Positions 1-9,783 of a stretch of DNA of 15,918 nt are shown one piece after another. The notes beneath the pieces are model-generated. The model saw only the letters and a program-made list of their open reading frames with translations. It was not told the DNA's origin and did no database searches. The stretch spans positions 1-15,918 of the forward strand of contig JAOXYB010025724.1 in the NCBI GenBank assembly GCA_028565635.1, read 5' to 3'. The DNA comes from Phoronis ovalis. Taxonomy: Eukaryota > Phoronida > Phoronidae. Every line of letters starts with the position of its first letter. Position 1 is the first letter of the stretch. The position numbers and the translations under genes are program-made.

Positions 1-141
1 TTACAGCTTGCTAGACATCAGGATCTCATTGAAAATCACTAATCAATTCAAGCAGATATCGTTTCGATGAAACAAGCTCAAGCCATCTTATCCTTTATTG
101 CGCCGGTTGGTTTCTTCTTCAGTAGGAAACTGCCAATTTGT

Positions 142-215
142 AATCAGTACTGCAATCAGTACTCGGGCGGTTCGCTCAAATAGACAAGCAAATATTAAGC
201 AAGATATTAAGCAAG
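142..215. repeat. Two adjacent 12-bp-period duplications
   Basis: AATCAGTACT occurs at 142-151 and again at 154-163, a 12-base period. ATATTAAGCAAG occurs as a perfect back-to-back pair at 192-203 and 204-215. The two unrelated motifs share the same period within 75 bases. They are probably slippage products, and no function is inferred. Confidence 0.7.
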
Positions 216-339
216 ACCTATACCGAAGATGGTACCTATCAATTTTTCGATCAGCAAAAAAATGAAAACCCTCATCGCTAAAATTGAACCCTAGCAAGAT
301 TCGTCGTCGAAACATACTCTAAGGAAGACCAGCGTTAAA

Positions 340-480
340 ACATACCCTTTTGAGTCAAAATTGCTGATTTTCCTACCCTAAACGCGTTACGCGCTTTGTG
401 CTCAAATAAATACCTTTTTCAAGAATTTTTATTAACGAGCATGATTACCCACATTTAATTTGAGCACCCCCAAGTATTGT
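340..480. repeat. Degraded interspersed repeat with ACCC boxes
   Basis: The stretch has spaced boxes ATACCCTTTT, CCTACCCTAAA, AATACCTTTTT and ATTACCCACA, and ends with GAGCACCCCCAAGTA. This resembles in style the block after the plus-strand gene (15464-15898), which has repeated ACCCTG(T)GGTAAAT boxes and a TGCACCCCCGGG boundary. It may be an old member of a related repeat family. The resemblance is by eye and the boundaries are uncertain. Confidence 0.35.
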
Positions 481-872
481 ACTTGGTTTTACGTTTTTTT
501 ACAATATAGTCAAAAATATACTTTTCTCTTTCGTGACCTAAGAATTAGTATGACGACTTTGTTAATTACCATATTGGAACTGGATTCATAATTTTTTGCT
601 TAACTGAATAAATAATGTGTTTCGCAGTTTTGATGATGAGAGCTCCTCAAAAGTATGGGTACGTATGTCTCTAGAAGGCAGGTAGAACTTGGAGTGTTGA
701 TTGTGAACATTTAAACACTAAAGTTCGAATGATTTTCCCACTAAGGTGCTGTGATAATTTCGTTGGCACTACGCTTGTCTCATGAAACGCGAATATACAG
801 TATACAACATACATAACACAAAAAAGAAGGAAAAAAAGGTTTTCATCTTTTTTAAAATGTTGCATTTATTAC

Positions 873-2981
873 CTCTAGTTTTCAAAAAGTTTCTAGCTGC
901 CGTATACTGTTGGACGTACGTACTTGTGACGATGTTGTGTCTATTTCCTTTTTGGGTTGGATTAGAAGAAGCGTGAAGAAATTAAAGTGAATATGTTTTA
1001 CATACAACGTACCCCCTTTATAAAAAGTATTTGAATGTAATACAAGATTGAAATTTAAGAACAATGAACATAATATAGATTGTTTATGATTAGAGCCTTC
1101 TTCTTGCTATTGTACCAATCTTCCTCCCTATTTGAATGTTAATTTAATGTGATATTACCAGTTTAATCTTGACAAATTTGTTCACATGATATTCTAATCT
1201 GATAGGCATTTGTGTTGGTAGCTCATGAAGCTGCCATTATCATATCATTTATTACCCATAATGCAAAGTGCTGATGACATCAGAGATGAACAAGGTTTGT
1301 AGTAACTGAAATAACTACGTTTATTTATACTTAAATGACTACAAAAGTAACTAAACATGGCGTTCTCTCTCGTGATTACATCGGAAGTACTAGAACCTTA
1401 GTTTATCGATCTCCTTATCTCAAGATCTCTCGGTGGCGGATACAACACTATTTTTTCACTAATATACACCCATAACAATATTAAAATGCAGTTATTTGCT
1501 TTAAATATTTCTTAGACTATACCTTTACAAAAGTATTACTTTCAGCAACACATCACTGCCCGAGAAATAAAATATAAATGATTTTACAGTTTTTTTATAC
1601 AATACAAATGCACACAACCTTGTTCATCTCTGATGTCAATGTCAATGTCCATTTGCATTATGGGTAACAAAAGTTTATAACTGTAACTTTAAAATAGATT
1701 TAATAATTTTGATAATTATTGTGAGAAATTACGCTTTAAAAATGTACGTAAAGGAATGGCTTATGAATGTTACTGACACCGTATTCAGCGTGGATACAGT
1801 CTTAAATATCAGCAGGTTCCATTCCTGTTTATTCTTCGGTAGAAAAACTTATCTCTTCCGCACAATCAGTTTGACCGTACAAAATTCTGCAGAGTTAAAC
1901 TTAGAAAGTAAGTTTTAAAAAAATACATGAAGCAAATGTAGGTCAGCGGGCGAGTGGAGAGGTGGAAACTTGTTCGAGAGCAAGTCCAGAATTTTTTTTC
2001 TCGGGGAGACTTGCATGCGAGATAACAATATTTGAGCCAGTGCTAAATAGTAATTTGATTGACAATGTTCCCCATGATACTAAACCCTAACTTGCTTTGA
2101 TTATCACACAGCAAATTCTTGTGAACATGACTGTTATGAACCCCAGATTGTTATCGTTGCATGGCAAAGAGTTCTCCATCATCTAGCCTCTGAAATTTGC
2201 TATAGTGTCCATTAATCTGAAAGCAACGTTACAGTTAACCAATTGCAGCTATCGTCTCTATATACTGCATAGGGCCGAATATAGTACAGCTAATGTATTA
2301 ATGAACATTTTGTCTCTTTTCTTTTTGTTTCTGCCCCAGAACAGCCATTTTAAAATAAAAAATCGAGGGGATTATATCCAAGCCTACAAACTTTCCCAGT
2401 TTCCTTTGTATTTCTCGCTTATTCCACCTAGCGGTCTTTAATTGGTTAAGACTGCACGAAAATTGGGAGCAAGAATGAGACAAGGTTATCTTTTTTATAT
2501 AGTGACTGAACAGAATTTTCCGCGAAAAGTTAGTTTATTTACAATACGTTACTGTTGAGGTGGATGGGAAAATCAATTGTATCCTTAATATGGCAACCAT
2601 CTTAATATCAAGAGCTAATGATAGCAATAATTCCAATTCGAGACAAGACAACCTTTGAACGTGAACGCATCTCTAACTGGAAAAGTGTTATGGCATCAAA
2701 ATTTGCCATTATCTACATAACACATTTAAAATTAAGTCAATCCATTAAAATTTAATTAAAATGTATTTCTGACAAAATTTTGTATTAGAACAAACGTATA
2801 TCTTTTTAGATGATCTCATTCCTGTTGACATAGATTTCACAATTTCCCAGTCTACGATTGCGTGCTAATGCTTCTTTTTGAATTTGATGCTTTCCTTCTT
2901 CAAGCCTCTTCCTTGTTTCACGCTCGGTTCGTTCTCAAGCTTCCTGGATCCTGTCTACTTTTTGTAAACAATCTGAGGTTC
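873..2981 (-). pseudogene. Decayed tandem copy of the IFI44-like GTPase gene
   Basis: Exon remnants lie in the same order and orientation as the intact gene at 3733-9610. Exon 2 remnant, about 2813-2981: the acceptor CTGCAATTGG (as read on plus) is kept and the frame starts EPQIVYKK, then a TAG and frameshifts break the coiled coil. Exon 3 remnant, about 2592-2695: weak match, the P-loop segment is replaced by stops. Exon 4 remnant, about 2156-2290: 28 bases (2156-2183) are identical to 8397-8424 and encode the NDGELFAMQR segment, but the donor GT has become AT at 2154-2155. Exon 5 is split. Its 5' part is 1780-1887, with an acceptor kept at 1888-1893 and reading ILYGQTDCAEEISF before a TAA. 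Its 3' part is 873-930, reading YVQQYTAARNFLKTR with a GTAATA donor kept. About 850 bases separate the halves and include a MITE-like element (1252-1667). No remnant of exons 6-8 is convincing. It cannot encode the GTPase. Confidence 0.85.
1252..1667. mobile_element. MITE-like element with terminal inverted repeats
   Basis: TTACCCATAATGCAAA (1252-1267) is matched by its perfect reverse complement at 1652-1667. The inverted similarity resumes inside with GACATCAGAGATGAACAAGG on the left arm and its complement at about 1617-1636, giving arms of about 50 bases. The right arm carries an extra hexamer array (TGTCAATGTCAATGTC) that the left arm lacks. The element is 416 bp, has no transposase frame, and sits between the two halves of the exon 5 remnant. 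I could not define a target-site duplication. It is a non-autonomous DNA transposon of unassigned superfamily. Confidence 0.75.
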
Positions 2982-3379
2982 CTGCAATTGGTAGGTAGTG
3001 CTTTGCTGTTTTCAGAATATTATTTTAAAAGAAAACATGTACGGGAAATTAATTAGTTGTTTTGACTGTTTAATTTTTACAATATAAAACATGTTGATAC
3101 ATACATGCTGGGACTATTTTAACTTAGTTATACAGCAAGTAAATCTATACATGGCAAAATCTAATGGAGGTAGGTCGCCACTGCCCACCGCCACACCTTG
3201 TGGTCGCATCGATCCGATCCATGACAAATAAAAATAAAGAAATACGTAAAAGTACGTGCATGTAGCAAGTAAATTAAGTAAATGAATAAAAAGCAAATTG
3301 CTAATATGAAACCCCCTACGAGACACCAAAATATATGAATAAATACATGGTAAAAACTTGACTTTATCTCATGATCAAT

Positions 3380-3556
3380 TTACAGGACCACCGCTCCGGA
3401 CTTCCACTCCACGTCCACTTGAAAAGGAGAAGCACTGCTGTTAGGATTGTCCGATCCATATAGCACTTTACTTTGAACAGTAAAACCTCGAGGTTTACTC
3501 ACCGAGGAAGCAAATTTACAATCAGACACATGCACAGGCAAGATAAGTTTAACATA
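3380..3556 (-). other. Possible orphan terminal exon or exon relic
   Basis: A 58-codon minus-strand frame runs to a TAA at 3380-3382 and is richer in G+C than its surroundings. The predicted tail (segments LPVHVSDCKFASS, VQSKVLYGSDNPNSS, FQVDVEWKSGAVVL) reads like globular beta-rich protein rather than AT-rich noise. No acceptor AG lies in a usable place upstream, because a TAA comes just before the frame, and a GTGAGT donor-like site sits inside. It could be a relic of another gene, an unusual 3' exon, or chance. No family is recognised. Confidence 0.25.
3483..3496. repeat. Perfect 14-bp palindrome
   Basis: AAACCTCGAGGTTT is its own reverse complement and lies inside the small frame at 3380-3556. 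It could be a binding site for a dimeric protein or simply chance. Confidence 0.5.
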
Positions 3557-3732
3557 TTAACTGCAAACATTGACTCGGACAAAATTGACACCCATGTCAA
3601 ATCAGGCATCCTTTCTCATACACATCCAGATAAAGAGTGTCTCATTGATTAATTGTTGGCTTTGGGGGAGAACATCTAGAAATTCAAAACATCCAAGCAG
3701 TAACAAACAAAAATTGAGATGTATGCATTGTC

Positions 3733-6700
3733 TTAAGACATATCTAGTGCGCTTTTGATTTTTTTCTTCATACCCAATGGTATACGACTCTGTACGGATT
3801 GCCATATATCGGGATCTCGAAGATCACTGATCAGGTAGATATCATTCTGCTGAAGTAAGCCCAACACTTTCCCAATGTCTTCTTCACGCCAGTTGTTGAT
3901 GGTGCCCTCTTCGTTCAGAAACTGCTGGCATGTCATACCTGTTTATACAAAATGCATATAAGCAGTCGTACATAAGTCTCAGTACATAGTAAACTAACAG
4001 GTTTCAAATGCGGTATTTTAATTATAATATCTCAAAATTACTTTGCCGGATTCTAATATTGTTTTGTAAAATCATATTTCAATGAAATATATCATTTTTT
4101 TTATTGGCACAGAAAATCCATTCGTTAATCTTCCGTATCTTCTCATAGATGAGAAGGTAAGGAACCCTAATAGATGGATTTATTCATACTGAGAAAAACA
4201 TGTCAAAGTTAACATGGACATAGTAAATTACTGTGCATAATGCTCATGACAGGTATTCTAAGTGAAACACATGCAAGTTTATTTAGATAAATATATGTAG
4301 TTATTTAATATTTGGACTAAGAAAATCGATATTGAGAATTTGTCTGTAAATAGCCATTTCACGATGTGAAAATATTTACCAGAATTGAGGTAGTCTAAAT
4401 CAAAACTTTTTTGTTTAAGCGAATACCAAGATTATAATGAATTTATCACAATAATCAACTCTACAGACATATGTACAGCACACATAAATAATTATTTTGC
4501 ACTGGTATCCTGCAGAAAACCATCTGCCATTTGAACCGAGATGTAATTATATAACGATGTAGGTGATTGTGGACTACCTTAAATTTATAAAAAAAATCGT
4601 ATTCACTCTCCCGAAATTGATGTTTCAACTATACCTCTGGGCATGTTTGAGGAAATGTTTAAGCCTGCCATTCTATTTCTAGCTCTCTCTTTTTCTCTGT
4701 TCAGTTCATTCTGTTTAACAAGCTTTATGTAACGTTCTGCTTTCTGAAGTGTTTTTTTGATGATACTGAAGACCTGTAATTAGAATTGAAACAAAAAAGT
4801 TCTGGTTACGGGCAATTAAGAATATTTTCCGCATTTAAAATGTCAATGATTTTCTCCGGATTATTCTTCGTCAGGTATTTGCCATAGAGGGAAAGACTGA
4901 AGACTGATAGAACAAAGTTTGTCTACAATAATACTACTAAAGGCAGCCTGAACCATTGAAAGCCATGCCATTTCTGTTATACAAGAAATAGGAAAGATGT
5001 TGAGAAATTTAAAGCTGTCGCATTAAAGTAAATCAATATTTGCAATGAAGACATAGAATTAAAAAAAAATTACATATCTTATATTACGTTATATCATTAA
5101 AGGAAATTAGTAGCATTGTGGTACTTTAAAACGTATCCAAAAGTTATAACTGTACTAGGCTATTTAACATCATTTTTATGTTTCCTAGATATGTGGCTAC
5201 TGTACCAACATAAAGTTGGCTAATGGTTAGATATTCGAAGAATCGAGAGATTCAAAATATAAAGTTGGCATTTCTTAGGGGAGTCATAATTTTTTTTAAA
5301 AATATCTTTGGATTGATATTTGAGCGGGTGTATTTCTTAGGGGGTCTGGAATTGGGAGGAGTATTTCTTGGGGGTAGGGCCTTTTTAAAAAATATATTTG
5401 GATCGATTTTGGGAGGGGACATTTCTTGGAAGGTCGGGAATTGGCAAGAGACATTTCTTAGGGGTCAGATTTTTTTATATATTTTTTTCCTTGTTTGTTT
5501 GTTTCTTTCTTTCTTTCAATTTTCAGCAATCTATATCTCTAACACGGATACAGTTCACATGCTACTTCAGTTTTTGTGAAGTCAAATTTTTGATGTCTAA
5601 TTGCATAATGAACAAGTTTTTCCAGTGATACTAAATACTTTTGGGTTATTAAAATCCGTTAAAACTGAGATCGGGTGATATTCTTGTGCGACTTGTAAAA
5701 GTCACAATTATCAAGTAATCCTGCTGAGATTTCATCCAAGTATTCCTAAAACTATCCTCGATTGAATTAAGTAGCTAGTAAGCAGTTACTGATTCTCGTC
5801 TCAAAGAGAGATTTTTATCCAACAAATAGAGATAGGAAAGACGTAGTACCGAAACTCGCTTTATTTATACTACAGTCTGTTTATATTAAACTGATAAAAA
5901 CAGGTTTTTGGATATCAATAAAACTAATGTGTAGTCAGTTAAAAAAAATCGTTGAAGTACATTTCTAGTCTTAAAATTAATGAAAAGGTAGAACAGATAA
6001 CAACATAAAAATATAAAACTACAATATAAATTGATATTCTGAATTTTTAATGTCTAGATGACCTCAAAGTAAATAATGTATCCCGATCTTGAGTCTGTCA
6101 TTTGTCAAATTGCAAGGGGGCCTGCAAAATGTTCCCTCGGCCTCCATGAAATTAATTGAAAAGCTCACAAAGATATTTAACCTTTTAAGGCCATGATATT
6201 CTCAAATTTCATCAAAATGACCTCTATTTTTATCTGATGTTTTTGGACATTTGCAATTTTAAAAATTTGACCTTGGACTTCTAAATGACTATTTGCACTC
6301 AAGGTCACCAATGGCCAATCCTTGGGATGTCACATTTGAAGTACTATGTCCTAAACTGTAACCATGTTCCATATATAACTTGCTAAAAATGGAAAGAAAG
6401 AAAGAAACAAACAAACAAAGAAAAAAGGAAGAAAAGAAAGAAACAAAGTAACAAAGAAAAAATATAAAAAAAATTTAAATAACGACCCCCCTCGAAATGA
6501 ACCCTCCCAATTCCCGATCCCCCAAGAAATGCCCCCTCCCAAACATCAATCCAAACATATTTTGACAAAAAAATCCCGACCCCCAAAGAAATGCCCCCCC
6601 CTCGAGAAATCTAGAATCTCTCGAATATCGAAACATTAGCCAACTTTATGTGAATCTCTCGAATCTTTTGAATATTATGTAACAATTAGCCAACTTTACA

Positions 6701-9610
6701 TTGGTGGCTACTGTAAGATGATAGGAGTAGTTTGAAAGTGCACATGCCATGAGACAATTCATGCTTACATGACACAGCTGCATATTTTACCTGCATATTC
6801 CTCTCATAGTTCACCTTAGGGTCTCCTGGGGCTCCTGGAGCTCCTGGAGTATAATTTGTAATGAAAAATACGTGATCACGTGGTGAACCTGTGACAGCGG
6901 ATGCTATCTGAATCAAAGAGTCATGCGTATGGTTTGAGGGTATCTGATCTGCGTGTGTTATAACCGTCACAGGTGTCATGCCTACAAGACATGTAGGCGA
7001 GTATCACATATTTATACTGAATGGCAATGGGAAGTCTACCAGACCCTTTTTAATACCGGCATCCTTTAGTTATACACAAAACTTTTTTTTTAAAGCTGAC
7101 TGTAGAAAAGCTTTAACCGGTGAAAATTTAAACAAAATAAAAAAATGTTAATAAATAATTGTTTATATATTGATATGCTCACAAAAAGGAGGGTATTTCT
7201 TAGATCAAAGAACATACATTTTTTTTGGTTTTGGTTCAGCATGCGAAGAATGCGTTTCTGAATGAATCGCGTGAGCGCACGCAGAACTACCTCATTGCTC
7301 ATTCATACAATTAGCCAACCACGTCAGCTGTTTTGGCTCCTGATATACTGTTTATCCGCCGTCACATGGTACTTGTCTATCATACAATGCGACATGCTGG
7401 GATCGTTTGGGTCTGAGACTGATGGCTCCACCATGCAAATAGTCTATTGTAGTTTTAAATTTAATGCAATACACTTTCCTATGGTTTCCTTAAAAGCTCG
7501 TGTTTCCAAGGACTCTCTGCTATGTAAGCTATCCAGGTTCTATTTTCGACAAGAAGAACAAATTGAAATAGTTCAGAATGAGACTAAGACAGGGGACTAA
7601 CATAAAGAAAGTAACTTGTTAATAAATGTTGAACCAACTTTACCTCTAGGTTTCAGAAAATTTCTAACTTCCGTGTACTGTTGAGTATAGGTGCCATTTG
7701 TGAATCGAGGGTCGTTGGCCTTCATTACCATGATTAAGGCATGGATACATTCTTCAATTTCAGCTGGTTCCATTTCCATTTGCTTTTCGTCCACAAACTT
7801 TATATCTTCCGCAAAATCAGTGTGACCGTACAAAATACTAGAAAGATAACATTTTGTAGCAAGGATATACTAACTGGTATCATTCATATCGAGAGGCAAT
7901 GACAAATTCCTTAGCAGAAGGCCGTACTGAATAGCATTACAGTAAGTTTAACGATAGATTGGCTCGGTATTTTTTATTACTTTTTTGGATATTTTTAAAT
8001 ACTCTCAAATTAGCCATATATACGAAGTAAAATGAGCGAGTGAATGGGTTTAGTGATTAGGTGAATGAGTGAGCGAGGGGGGTAAGGAGGTAGGGAGGGA
8101 GTTTACATAGTTTAAATTGGACAAAGGATAACAATAGATGCGGATAGTTCAGTGAATTGAATTGATAGGAAAAGGAAACGGAAACATGTCTTTGACATGG
8201 AACTATGACATTTGTACAACAAAGGAAACTGAAGCTGACTCAGGTTAGTACTATGGAAGAAAGAGTAAGTCAGTAAACTATTACCTATATTATACTTAAT
8301 ACGTACAGTTACTTTAGGAATAATAATTTTGAAATTCCTTAAATTGAAACTCTTGTAAATAATAAGATGTTGTAAAATGGTCTCCAATATTGTTACCGTT
8401 GCATGGCAAAGAGTTCTCCATCATTAAGTGTGTGAAATCCCCTCGTGTCTATTAACCTGAACCTAACATTACAGTCATATAGGAACTCTTCAAGCCAAAC
8501 TGTTCCTTCTTCACCAGTGGGTTGGACTTTTGCAGTACCTGCAAATCAAAAGTTGAAATGGTACAATGCTTCACAGCACAGTATTTCAAATAATAGTAGT
8601 AAATAATATTATGTCAGAAACTTCGTGGATCTTATAACACTAACCATTATTTCTTTCTTCTTTTTAACTATAGGTCTAATTATGTATAATTATTAAATGT
8701 ATAATACTTCATATCGACCAAAATAATAGTAGGTTTCACTTTCGTTAAGTCATAAAGTCTGAAAAAAAGTCCACATTCTCTACTAAAATATTGCAATTAA
8801 CCTTTAGATTTGGGTCCTATGGCCATTTCGCACGTGTTAATAAAGCAGCTCTTTCCCACGCCTGTCATTCCCATCATAGCAATTCGTATACCGTCAGCAG
8901 AATTCATCAGTCCCTGAACATTTAGGCGTGAAAAGTTTGGTTGCCCTAACTCATTCCCAAATCTACAATGGTGTATATGGAATTAAATCAGAGTTATATG
9001 CAAGTATGGTTGAATATATTATATAAATATATGGATAAGCTTGGACATTGATTGTTCCGGATAACCGTATAACGTAATTGATATTGTTTAGCGGCATTAA
9101 CGTTTGAACATAACTTAAAGTTTATATTAGCAATGATAAAATCGGAGATCTGGAATCTTTTATATAACTCATTTAGAAATTATTCATAATCCGTTACATC
9201 TATATTTAATATTGTAGCTGATAGAATTTTGTATTGGAATTTACTCATATCCTTGAAGATACTTTCGTTCTTGATCACACTGATCTTTCAGTACACGGCG
9301 ACGGTCTTTTATTTCTTCCTCATATTGTCTCTGTTCTGCCTCCAATCGCTCTCTTGTTTCGCGTTCTTCCTGTTCTCGTACCTCCTTGGACCTGTCTTTT
9401 TTCTTATAAACAATCTTGGGCTCCTGTAATGTATATGAGTTTCATTTCTTCGGATCCCTTGTTTAGAAATATCGAAATTAAAAACTCGCAAATATTGTAA
9501 ATTCGGACGTTACAACTATGCAACCAACATGTTAACCATTAATTACAAATTTAGAACTAGACACTTAATAGATAATTTTAAAAGCTTGCCTTGCTGCCTG
9601 ATCCGCCCAT
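3733..9610 (-). CDS. IFI44-like GTPase with C-terminal SAM-like domain
   Basis: Eight exons join with consistent phases: 9610-9590, 9423-9245, 8962-8802, 8538-8397, 7837-7644, 6981-6791, 4773-4635 and 3938-3733, giving 410 codons plus TAA. Residues 1-7 are MGGSGSK, a plausible N-myristoylation signal (Gly2, Ser6). Residues 8-66 form a charged coiled coil. The GTPase core has the P-loop GMTGVGKS (98-105), DTRG (151-154) as G3, THAD (241-244) as G4 and ITNYT (273-277) near G5. The THxD and NYS/NYT motifs are typical of vertebrate IFI44/IFI44L, which are interferon-induced, antiviral or antiproliferative GTPase-like proteins. A PGAPGAPGDP run (278-287) follows, then a basic helix (297-342) and a helical SAM-like domain (344-410). 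The length is near that of human IFI44 (about 444), but no N-terminal TLDc domain is present. Introns 2-7 are GT-AG and intron 1 is GC-AG. Intron 6 (2 kb) holds inverted repeats. All key GTPase residues are present, so it is likely functional; the SAM call is by pattern only. Confidence 0.88.
5192..5575 (+). repeat. Interspersed repeat, copy A (plus orientation), in intron 6
   Basis: It begins GTGGCTACTGTACC, then AAAGTTGGCTAAT, then direct sub-repeats of the type TTTCTTGGGGGTC...GGAATTGGGAGG, a T-rich tract, and a GTTT/CTTT tetranucleotide run (about 5500-5518), ending near a TACTTCA motif. It is the inverse partner of 6341-6716. Its open frame is a by-product of the repeat and not a gene. 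Confidence 0.75.
6341..6716 (-). repeat. Interspersed repeat, copy B (minus orientation), in intron 6
   Basis: Read on the minus strand it follows the same order as copy A: GTGGCTACTGT, AAAGTTGGCTAAT (twice here, near 6707-6690 and 6648-6635), GGGGGTCGGG and GGAATTGGGAGG units, a T tract, a TTTG/TTTC tetranucleotide run (about 6394-6440) and TACTTCA. Related sequence may continue leftward to about 6100. With copy A it forms a long inverted repeat separated by about 770 bases, so the intron 6 RNA could fold into a long hairpin. Confidence 0.75.
8027..8102 (+). repeat. Degenerate GAGT/GAAT purine-rich tract with G runs
   Basis: Imperfect tetranucleotide units (GAGC, GAGT, GAAT) run into GGGGGGTAAGGAGGTAGGG. 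The tract lies in intron 4 of the minus-strand gene, so its transcript would be C-rich there. It is low-complexity DNA with G-runs on the plus strand and no evident role. Confidence 0.6.
8732..8744 (-). promoter_or_regulatory. Intronic ISRE/IRF-type site
   Basis: The minus strand reads CGAAAGTGAAACC, matching the ISRE core GAAANNGAAACT at 11 of 12 positions. The 12-mer CGAAAGTGAAAC is identical to the one at 10343-10354 in the intergenic region. It lies in intron 3 of the GTPase gene and could be an intronic IRF enhancer. The motif is short, so this is inference. Confidence 0.45.
9584..9592 (-). other. GC-type splice donor of intron 1
   Basis: The minus strand reads AAG then GCAAGC, which matches the known GC-AG donor consensus AG/GCAAGT except for the last base. 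No GT donor exists at a position that would join MGGSGSK in phase 0 to the well-supported acceptor at 9424-9425 (TTACAG before GAG). Using it gives MGGSGSK-EPKIVYKKK and keeps the whole frame. The intron is 166 bases. Confidence 0.7.
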
Positions 9611-9720
9611 TCTTTCTCTAAAAACAGGGTTTTCGTCTGTGTTAATGAGAGTGTAATGATGTCTATCGTAACGTTTTTGAAGCACGATATTGAAATTTCC
9701 ATAAAGGTAGGTGGTGTCAA

Positions 9721-9728
9721 TGACGTCA
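9721..9728. promoter_or_regulatory. Perfect CRE palindrome TGACGTCA
   Basis: TGACGTCA is the full consensus for CREB/ATF dimers. It is 111 bases upstream of the GTPase ATG and 43 bases from an ISRE-like site. In vertebrate interferon promoters ATF sites sit beside IRF sites; here the pairing is an inference from spacing. Confidence 0.5.
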
Positions 9729-9771
9729 CGATTTTACCTACCCCTTGCTGAGCCTCATCGAAAATAGAATC

Positions 9772-9783
9772 AAAAACGAAACT
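9772..9783 (+). promoter_or_regulatory. ISRE-like site near the GTPase start
   Basis: AAAAACGAAACT matches GAAANNGAAACT at 11 of 12 positions, the first G being A. It lies 162 bases upstream of the GTPase ATG, at proximal-promoter distance. Confidence 0.45.

Larger units (their letters stand above)
1..590. other. Left flank without a supported gene
   Basis: I see no convincing exon here. The minus-strand frame open over 88-315 has no recognisable domain and no good splice sites. The stretch holds two short tandem duplications (142-163 and 192-215) and a degraded repeat with ATACCCTTTT and GAGCACCCCC boxes (about 340-480). Confidence 0.5.
2982..3732. other. Region 3' of the GTPase gene
   Basis: This lies between the stop of the minus-strand GTPase gene (3733) and the pseudogene. 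No canonical AATAAA for the minus-strand transcript is visible in the first 500 bases. ATTAAA on the minus strand (plus TTTAAT near 3069-3074) is a remote candidate, so the 3' UTR may be long or use a variant signal. A small minus-strand frame at 3380-3556 is described separately. Confidence 0.4.

Noticed and set aside
593-784. Possible remnant of GTPase exon 6 left of the exon 5 remnant
   Set aside because: A few blocks (GAGCTCCT, a CATG end, similar spacing) line up, but the translated minus strand does not resemble the THAD to NYT segment, so it is at chance level by eye.
5223-5579. 118-codon open frame on the plus strand
   Set aside because: It is made of tandem GGGGTC/GGAATTGGGAGG repeat units and poly-T, and its inverse copy at 6351-6586 gives a similar frame. 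It is a repeat artefact.
7262-7600. 112-codon plus-strand frame in intron 5 of the GTPase gene
   Set aside because: No domain, no good splice sites, and it runs antisense within an intron. It might be an old transposon fragment but cannot be supported.
9229-9500. Overlapping open frames on both strands around 9229-9500
   Set aside because: They are shadows of exon 2 (coiled coil), whose repetitive codons keep several frames open.
9690-9701. NF-kappaB-like site (TGGAAATTTC on the minus strand)
   Set aside because: Two mismatches to the ten-base consensus in AT-rich DNA is too weak to claim.
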